Below, piece after piece: positions 34,940 to 39,651 of a stretch of 39,651 nt of DNA. A program made the translations under genes and the position numbers. This stretch comes from Armatimonadota bacterium. GTDB lineage: Bacteria > Armatimonadota > Zipacnadia > Zipacnadales > FEN-943. The notes under the pieces were generated by a model. The model did no database searches. It was not told where the DNA came from and was given only the letters and a program-made list of their open reading frames with translations. The DNA lies in assembly GCA_026419655.1 (NCBI GenBank), contig JANZZA010000549.1:1-39651 (forward strand). Direction: 5' to 3'. The first letter of the stretch is position 1. Each line of letters begins with the position of its first letter.

Positions 34940-35965
34940 TTACCCGCCCGGCGGTTGTGGTGGTGCTTCTGCGCCTCGCACGCGCACCTGGTAGAAGCCC
35001 GTTATGCTCGTATCCTTACCCGCCAGCCCGGACCTGTCCTTTACCACAAAACGCACGGTATAGACTTCGTCGGGTTGATTGCCCAGGCTGTCATACGGTG
35101 CGTCGTTGGCAGGGAAAGAGTGCGTTGCCGACCAGGTGCCGTCCTTCTCGGTGCCGGCTACCAGGGCGAGACTTACAATCTGGGGGTTTGTCTGTCCAGG
35201 CAAATAAACTTCAGCGCGTACCGATTCGACCTCATCTCCGTCGCTTGCGTGCAATGTGAAGCGCACGTTGCCGCCCGAGGAGGGCAACCGTTCGGGATCG
35301 ACGAAGACACTCCAGATGGTCGGTGCCTGTGGTCCAGTCACCTTTACCGTTGCTCGAGCGGTCTGCCCTCCGACCCACGCCACTACCGCCCCCTCCCCTT
35401 GGGTCGTTGCTGTAAATTGCCCTTCTGGCGTTATGGTGCCAACGGCGTTCTCGATGAGCCACGTGGGCACAACGTTCACTTTCGTCAGCCCCGCGTAAAT
35501 CTCAGCCGTGAACTGGCTGACTCCGCCCTGGTCTAGGGTGACTTGTGTAGGCGTTAGCGTAAGTCGCGTCGGCACCGAGACGGTCGTGGGTATCAAGCCA
35601 ACTACGGCACGGGTAGTTTTGCCGTTCTGGGCTGCGACGGTGAAATGAGCAGACCAAAAAGAACCCGACGGGCCAGGGGTTACTACGGCCGCGATCGTAC
35701 CCGCTGGCAGGCCGGTGACCCGGAAGTTTCCGCTGACGTCGGAAGTCACGCTGGTTCCTGGAGGGTCCAATCTCACCACGGCGTAGGGCACGCGATTGCT
35801 CGGTGCCGCCGCGTTAACGACGTAACCCTCGAGAATCGCGGTACCGTTCGGGGGAGGAGGAGGCTCAGGCTGCGTCGGCCCGCCGCCGCCCCCACAGCCT
35901 GACCCGGTTATGGCCAACGCCAGAAGTACTACCACGGCTGCTGTGATCTCCATGTTCCTATTCAT
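34940..35965 (-). CDS. Putative lipoprotein with CarboxypepD_reg-like and Ig-like domains
   Basis: The 341-residue protein starts with a hydrophobic signal segment (ITAAVVVLLALAITGSGC) followed by a glycine and proline-rich linker. The Cys after SG suggests a lipid-anchored protein, but the -3 position is Gly instead of Leu, so the lipobox is atypical. Residues about 42-115 (ILEGYVVNAAAPSNRVPYAV, SGNFRVTGLPAG) fit a carboxypeptidase-regulatory-like beta domain. About 130-210 fits a bacterial Ig-like (BIG2-type) domain with LTLTPTQVTLDQGGVSQF. The rest is another beta-sandwich. AGGAGG lies 11 bases before the ATG. The gene begins 31 bases after the subtilisin-like protease gene, so the two are likely co-expressed at the cell surface. 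Confidence 0.75.
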   Translation of the reverse strand: MNRNMEITAAVVVLLALAITGSGCGGGGGPTQPEPPPPPNGTAILEGYVVNAAAPSNRVPYAVVRLDPPGTSVTSDVSGNFRVTGLPAGTIAAVVTPGPSGSFWSAHFTVAAQNGKTTRAVVGLIPTTVSVPTRLTLTPTQVTLDQGGVSQFTAEIYAGLTKVNVVPTWLIENAVGTITPEGQFTATTQGEGAVVAWVGGQTARATVKVTGPQAPTIWSVFVDPERLPSSGGNVRFTLHASDGDEVESVRAEVYLPGQTNPQIVSLALVAGTEKDGTWSATHSFPANDAPYDSLGNQPDEVYTVRFVVKDRSGLAGKDTSITGFYQVRVRGAEAPPQPPGG

Positions 35966-35996
35966 TGACTACCATCCTCCTGGCGTCCCTTGCCTG

Positions 35997-38900
35997 CTAG
36001 CGCTGCAGGGTCACGGTGCGCACCGCTTGAACCTGAGTGCCGTCTTGGGAGCGAGCGCACAGTTTAACGAGATAAATGCCACGTGGCACGGGTGTCCCCG
36101 ACTCCCCGCGAGCATCCCATACGACAGCGTTCTGTCCGCTCGCCATAAGCTGGCCTGTTCGCAGCCGCCGTACTGTTCGCCCGGCGATGTTGAGTACCTC
36201 AATGTCACAGTAGGCTGGTGCCGATAGTGTAAATGCCACTTCCACTCCGCCAGCCGTGCTTCGCACGGACACTGCCGTCACGGTCAGCGTGGCTTTGGCT
36301 TCTCTTGTGACGGAAAGTTCGAATTGCCGCTCCTGAGCCCCCACCACTTCCACGCGCGGACAGCGGCGCAGGTCAACGACGCGCCCGGTTTCCAGGTCAC
36401 GCAGGATTATATCATACTCCCTTGGAATACCAGCAATCTCATCCGCTTGGAGCCAACTACGTTCATCACCTGCTGCCGGCTGGACTACTATTCGCCAGGT
36501 CAGTCTGTTGCCTGGCCGGCGCGCCACCGCAGCCCACTCTTGATCTGCATCGCGCAAAAACAGCCGGGGCGCGCCGGGGGCTGCTGGCGGTTCAGGAGCC
36601 GGGACTACGTTCTCCCGCGCTACCGCAATGAAGTTGTCTACGTCGGCGCCGCCCCCACTCCCTTGGACCTTCAGCCTGACGCGCCAGTCAAGCTTTGGCG
36701 TGCTGTTAGCCGCCTCTCCAGCAGCCGCCTGCGCAGCTACCGGCTTGGTGCCGCCCGTCGCCTGTGCCGCACCTGTGGGCCGTACCAGCACGAGCGTGCA
36801 AGTTTTGTACGCCCTGAACCAGAATCCAGCCCACTGGCTCACAATCGCCTGTCCAGTCCACTGCGCTGACTTCATAAGGTACGTTTTAGCGGCTGGATCC
36901 CACACCCACACTGCCGTAGATACGTACCCGTTTTGTTCGGCTGCGCGTAGGCTCATATAGGTCGTTCCGGCCACGATTTGCGCCTCGCCCACGTCGAGGT
37001 CAGCGAAGTACGGGTTTCCTAGAAGCACCCATCCATCTCGCAAGGAGGTACTGAAGTTCCCGGAGGAAGCTGTCTGGCCTCCGATAAGGACCTGCGTGTC
37101 AGCCGGCAGATATAGCCAAAACCCTCTGCCCAGAGCCATCTTCGTCCGATCGGTGAGAGTGTCTCCTGGAGCGTAAGTGTAATATCGCCCGCCGGATACG
37201 TCCCAGTTGGCATACTTAAACGGCTTACCCGCCCCAACAAAGCTCACCGGGTCGCCGTCGTAGGGCACAGCGGGCGCCCCCATCATTCGCAACCCCGCCG
37301 GAATCGTCATCGGCGTATTGGGCATGCTGCATACGGGCCCTGCAACAGTGACTGCTGGGTCATAGTTTCCGGCCCTGTCAAGGGCGACCACCGCGTAGTA
37401 GTAGTCCGTGTAGTCAACTACAGAAGTGTCCGTAAAGGTCCGGACCGATGGGTCGGTGACCCGGGCAATGGGGCTCCTATTGCCGAGGTCACTGAAGGAC
37501 ACGGTATCACGATAGATGTTGTAGCCGGCGCAATCAGAGGGTGGGGAATAGGGACGCCAGTCCAGTTCGATGGCTCCACCGTTGTCACCCGTCCTGTCGC
37601 GTGCTGTCAGGTTGGTCACGGGCGGCGGCGGCAAGTCGTCGCGGGACGTGACCGGACCGACTGGGTCGCAGTAGCCCACCAGGGTGCCGTCCGTAGCCCC
37701 CACTTTGTAGTAATACTTCGTCCCATCCCGCGTCGTGCTGTCGGCGTAATGGTCGTTACCAGCAGGCACTTGGGTAATCTGGGTGAAATCGGTTTCGGTT
37801 TCGGCCCGCCGCAGGACCAAATAGCCGGTCACCGCTCTGCTGCCCGAGCCATCATCGAAGGACAGCGTCCAGTTCAGGGTGATACTTCCACCTTGGTCCC
37901 GCGGGGTGTCCTGTGCGGCCAGATTAGTTACGGGTCGCGGGGGCAAGACGAGGCCCAGGGCCCGGGGACAGTACAGTCGTCCGCCCATGGCGCCAGCGTA
38001 GGTACCCAAAAACCTGTCAATGTTGTCGGCCGTCGAGCGGAGCCGTTCGCCAATCTGGTCATTCGTTAGTGAGGGGAACACAGCCTTCACTAGAGCTGCC
38101 GCACCCGCCACCATAGGGGCGGCGAAAGATGTGCCAGTGTTGGTGTAGAAATACTCCGTGAACCCATAAGCAGGATCATAGCATGCAGGACCGTATATCC
38201 TTTCGCCAGGTGCACAAAGGTCTACCCAGTGACGGCCGGAGGATGTGTCCCAGTTTGAGTAGCGCCCCTTCGCTTCGTACTGGTCCGTGTAGCCGACGCC
38301 TATCACATAGTTGCTGGCTCCGTCGTTGCACACTGGCGACTCAAGATAACTGTCCGTGAGAGCGCGGGTTGAGTTCCCTGCGGCTGCCACCACGACTATC
38401 CCCTTGCTGTGGGCGGCTGCGATTGGCGTATTGAATATTGTGCTCCACGGTGCGCCTACACTGAGGTTTATTACTTCGGCCCCGTTGGTCACGGCGTAGT
38501 TTATCCCGTCCACCACGGTCTGGAGATCTGTCGCGCCGTCTGCCGGGAAGATTTTTATCGCCATTATGCGAGCATTGGGATATACGCCTGCCGTGCCGTA
38601 GTTGTCGAAAACGGCCGCCCCAGCTATACCTGCTACCAGGGTGCCATGCGAGGCATTCTCGTCTGGGGTACCGTCGCCGTTCTCATCACGACCATTTGGC
38701 CGTGGATTCGGGTCGTTGTTGTCTTCTGCAAAGTTCCAGCCGTGAATATCATCTACGAAGCCGTTGCTGTCATCATCTATTCGGTTGCCTGCTATCTCGC
38801 CCGCATTTTTCCATATTTTTCCAGCCAGGTCAGGATGAGCGAGATAAACGCCCGTATCCACAACCGCTATCACCGTAGCGCGCCACGCGCTGGCCGGCTT

Positions 38901-39407
38901 TGCATCCCAGGATAGCGGCGTTCCGATGAGAGGATGGTGGTACTGCTTTCGGTATTCAGGCGTATCTGGAACGTAGGCCGGGTGAACAACTACGTCCAGA
39001 CCCACTTCAGCTACCTCCGGCCTAGCCCGAAGGGATGACTCCATTTCGAAAAGTTGCTCCGGCGCGACTTCCAGCGAAGCCATGCCGAATAGCGGCCAGT
39101 AACGGTCTACCTTCGCGCCCAAGCGTTCACTCACGGCTAACTTGACGGCCTGCGGAAAGGGGCCCACACGCTCCAGGTAGCCAGGATGGAATCTAACCAA
39201 CAGACGGTCCGCTCGGGCCTCCGGTTGGGCCACCATCATGGTGCGCCCGAAGGGGATTGCCATGGGCGCAACCCCTGGGACTTTCACAGTCGGCCACGGG
39301 TGCCGCGGCGCCGCCAAAAGCCCCTGGCCCCAGATCCCGACAAGCGCCACTGTTGCCGCCGCGACGCGAAACCGGCAGCACTTAAACGCATTCACCAGCT
39401 TTTCCAT
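35997..39407 (-). CDS. Secreted S8 subtilisin-like protease with Fn3 domains and FlgD-like C-terminus
   Basis: The 1136-residue protein has a signal peptide (hydrophobic about 14-32, cut near LLAA). A propeptide-like domain follows (about 65-140, ADRLLVRFHPGYLERVG). The S8 catalytic domain has D184 in VVDTGVYLAHPDL, H254 in NASHGTLVAGIAGA and S427 in NTGTSFAAPMVAGAAA. An Asp/Asn-rich insertion (about 208-252) probably binds calcium. Two Fn3-like domains begin RPVTNLAAQD and PPVTNLTARD. A long region with GWVLLGNPYF and WVWDPAAKTYLM follows, and the last 80 residues (NIAGRTVRRLRTG to GTPVPRGIYLVKL) form a FlgD-like Ig domain. All three catalytic residues are intact, so it should be active outside the cell. 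It starts the run that includes the lipoprotein. Confidence 0.93.
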   Translation of the reverse strand: MEKLVNAFKCCRFRVAAATVALVGIWGQGLLAAPRHPWPTVKVPGVAPMAIPFGRTMMVAQPEARADRLLVRFHPGYLERVGPFPQAVKLAVSERLGAKVDRYWPLFGMASLEVAPEQLFEMESSLRARPEVAEVGLDVVVHPAYVPDTPEYRKQYHHPLIGTPLSWDAKPASAWRATVIAVVDTGVYLAHPDLAGKIWKNAGEIAGNRIDDDSNGFVDDIHGWNFAEDNNDPNPRPNGRDENGDGTPDENASHGTLVAGIAGAAVFDNYGTAGVYPNARIMAIKIFPADGATDLQTVVDGINYAVTNGAEVINLSVGAPWSTIFNTPIAAAHSKGIVVVAAAGNSTRALTDSYLESPVCNDGASNYVIGVGYTDQYEAKGRYSNWDTSSGRHWVDLCAPGERIYGPACYDPAYGFTEYFYTNTGTSFAAPMVAGAAALVKAVFPSLTNDQIGERLRSTADNIDRFLGTYAGAMGGRLYCPRALGLVLPPRPVTNLAAQDTPRDQGGSITLNWTLSFDDGSGSRAVTGYLVLRRAETETDFTQITQVPAGNDHYADSTTRDGTKYYYKVGATDGTLVGYCDPVGPVTSRDDLPPPPVTNLTARDRTGDNGGAIELDWRPYSPPSDCAGYNIYRDTVSFSDLGNRSPIARVTDPSVRTFTDTSVVDYTDYYYAVVALDRAGNYDPAVTVAGPVCSMPNTPMTIPAGLRMMGAPAVPYDGDPVSFVGAGKPFKYANWDVSGGRYYTYAPGDTLTDRTKMALGRGFWLYLPADTQVLIGGQTASSGNFSTSLRDGWVLLGNPYFADLDVGEAQIVAGTTYMSLRAAEQNGYVSTAVWVWDPAAKTYLMKSAQWTGQAIVSQWAGFWFRAYKTCTLVLVRPTGAAQATGGTKPVAAQAAAGEAANSTPKLDWRVRLKVQGSGGGADVDNFIAVARENVVPAPEPPAAPGAPRLFLRDADQEWAAVARRPGNRLTWRIVVQPAAGDERSWLQADEIAGIPREYDIILRDLETGRVVDLRRCPRVEVVGAQERQFELSVTREAKATLTVTAVSVRSTAGGVEVAFTLSAPAYCDIEVLNIAGRTVRRLRTGQLMASGQNAVVWDARGESGTPVPRGIYLVKLCARSQDGTQVQAVRTVTLQR

Positions 39408-39651
39408 CGTCTACTCATTATACGCGGCCCAGACAGCCCGTGTTCCCGCAAGGGCCTGCCTTACCCCAGGCGGAACAGACACGCGGGCGCGGTAGTGCTT
39501 CTCTCGTTTTAACGCTTCCCTTTCAGCAGCCACCTAAACCACCAGAAGACAAGGTAGGCGGACATTTCCTTTGGTCACCGCTTGACGGGAAAAACGTTCC
39601 CACCGGCCTTTTCTCGCAGACATCCCCGTCTTTCGGTTGCCTCCGTGCGCC
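39408..39651. other. Upstream region of the protease gene; no gene seen
   Basis: These 244 bases lie upstream of the protease ATG on the minus strand. A minus-strand TATAAT at 39417-39422 lies so close to the ATG that it would leave almost no leader, and no -35 box fits. An 18-codon frame (39509-39565, minus) encodes a hydrophobic peptide with a basic end but lacks a properly spaced ribosome-binding site. I see nothing else here. Confidence 0.4.

Noticed and set aside
39408..39446. Minus-strand TATAAT at 39417-39422 as the protease promoter
   Set aside because: It lies about ten bases from the ATG and no -35-like hexamer is at the right distance.
39509..39565. 18-codon minus-strand frame for a hydrophobic peptide with a basic end
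   Set aside because: The AAAGGA stretch is too close to the ATG and there is no supporting context.

Overview
The window is GC-rich bacterial chromosome with dense protein-coding genes. I see no mobile elements, phage genes, CRISPR arrays, rRNA or tRNA genes. Several traits fit a bacterium of the Terrabacteria side, with Armatimonadota my first guess and other poorly cultured phyla possible. These traits are: the 3' end of an H-X9-DG-type prepilin-like protein; a Gram-positive-like run rpiB, comEB, tagO/wecA, wecB; a YabR-like S1 protein; a proton-pumping pyrophosphatase; long secreted proteins with FlgD-like C-termini; and a UroD-like plus ADP-ribosylglycohydrolase pair. This is inference from gene content; no marker such as 16S is present.

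Layout. Bases 1-4892 (plus strand) hold the tail of the prepilin-like gene, a ComM/YifB ATPase, a small flavodoxin-like protein and a secreted glycosidase-like protein. Bases 4960-15997 (minus strand, read right to left) start at a fully consensus sigma-70-type promoter and run through an S1 RNA-binding protein, a GAF/PAS histidine kinase, rpiB, comEB, tagO/wecA, wecB, an AI-2E family permease, uppP and hppA. A strong intrinsic terminator follows hppA, and then comes an OmpR-family response regulator. Bases 15998-16455 hold no convincing gene but many hairpins. Bases 16456-25699 (minus) hold a UroD-family protein, an ADP-ribosylglycohydrolase, a 1487-residue secreted beta-helix protein and a second histidine kinase with an unusual H box. 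Bases 25700-26304 are a 605-base divergent intergenic region. Bases 26305-33471 (plus) hold a class A PBP, a class B PBP and the TldD/TldE protease pair. Bases 33514-39407 (minus) hold a secreted subtilisin-like protease, a putative lipoprotein and an MFS transporter.

The main theme is the cell envelope. TagO/WecA and WecB start a polymer on undecaprenyl phosphate, UppP recycles that carrier, the two PBPs build and cross-link peptidoglycan, and several large exported proteins probably sit on the surface. The two kinases and one response regulator may sense envelope or redox state, but no pairing is proven. I found no gene set that clearly makes up a new system. The best leads are the kinase abutting the giant beta-helix/repeat protein, the shared C-terminal domain of the two large exported proteins, and the hairpin-rich gap upstream of the S1 gene. 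Many start codons were moved from the longest reading frame on the basis of Shine-Dalgarno sites, family alignment or neighbouring stops; each case is explained.
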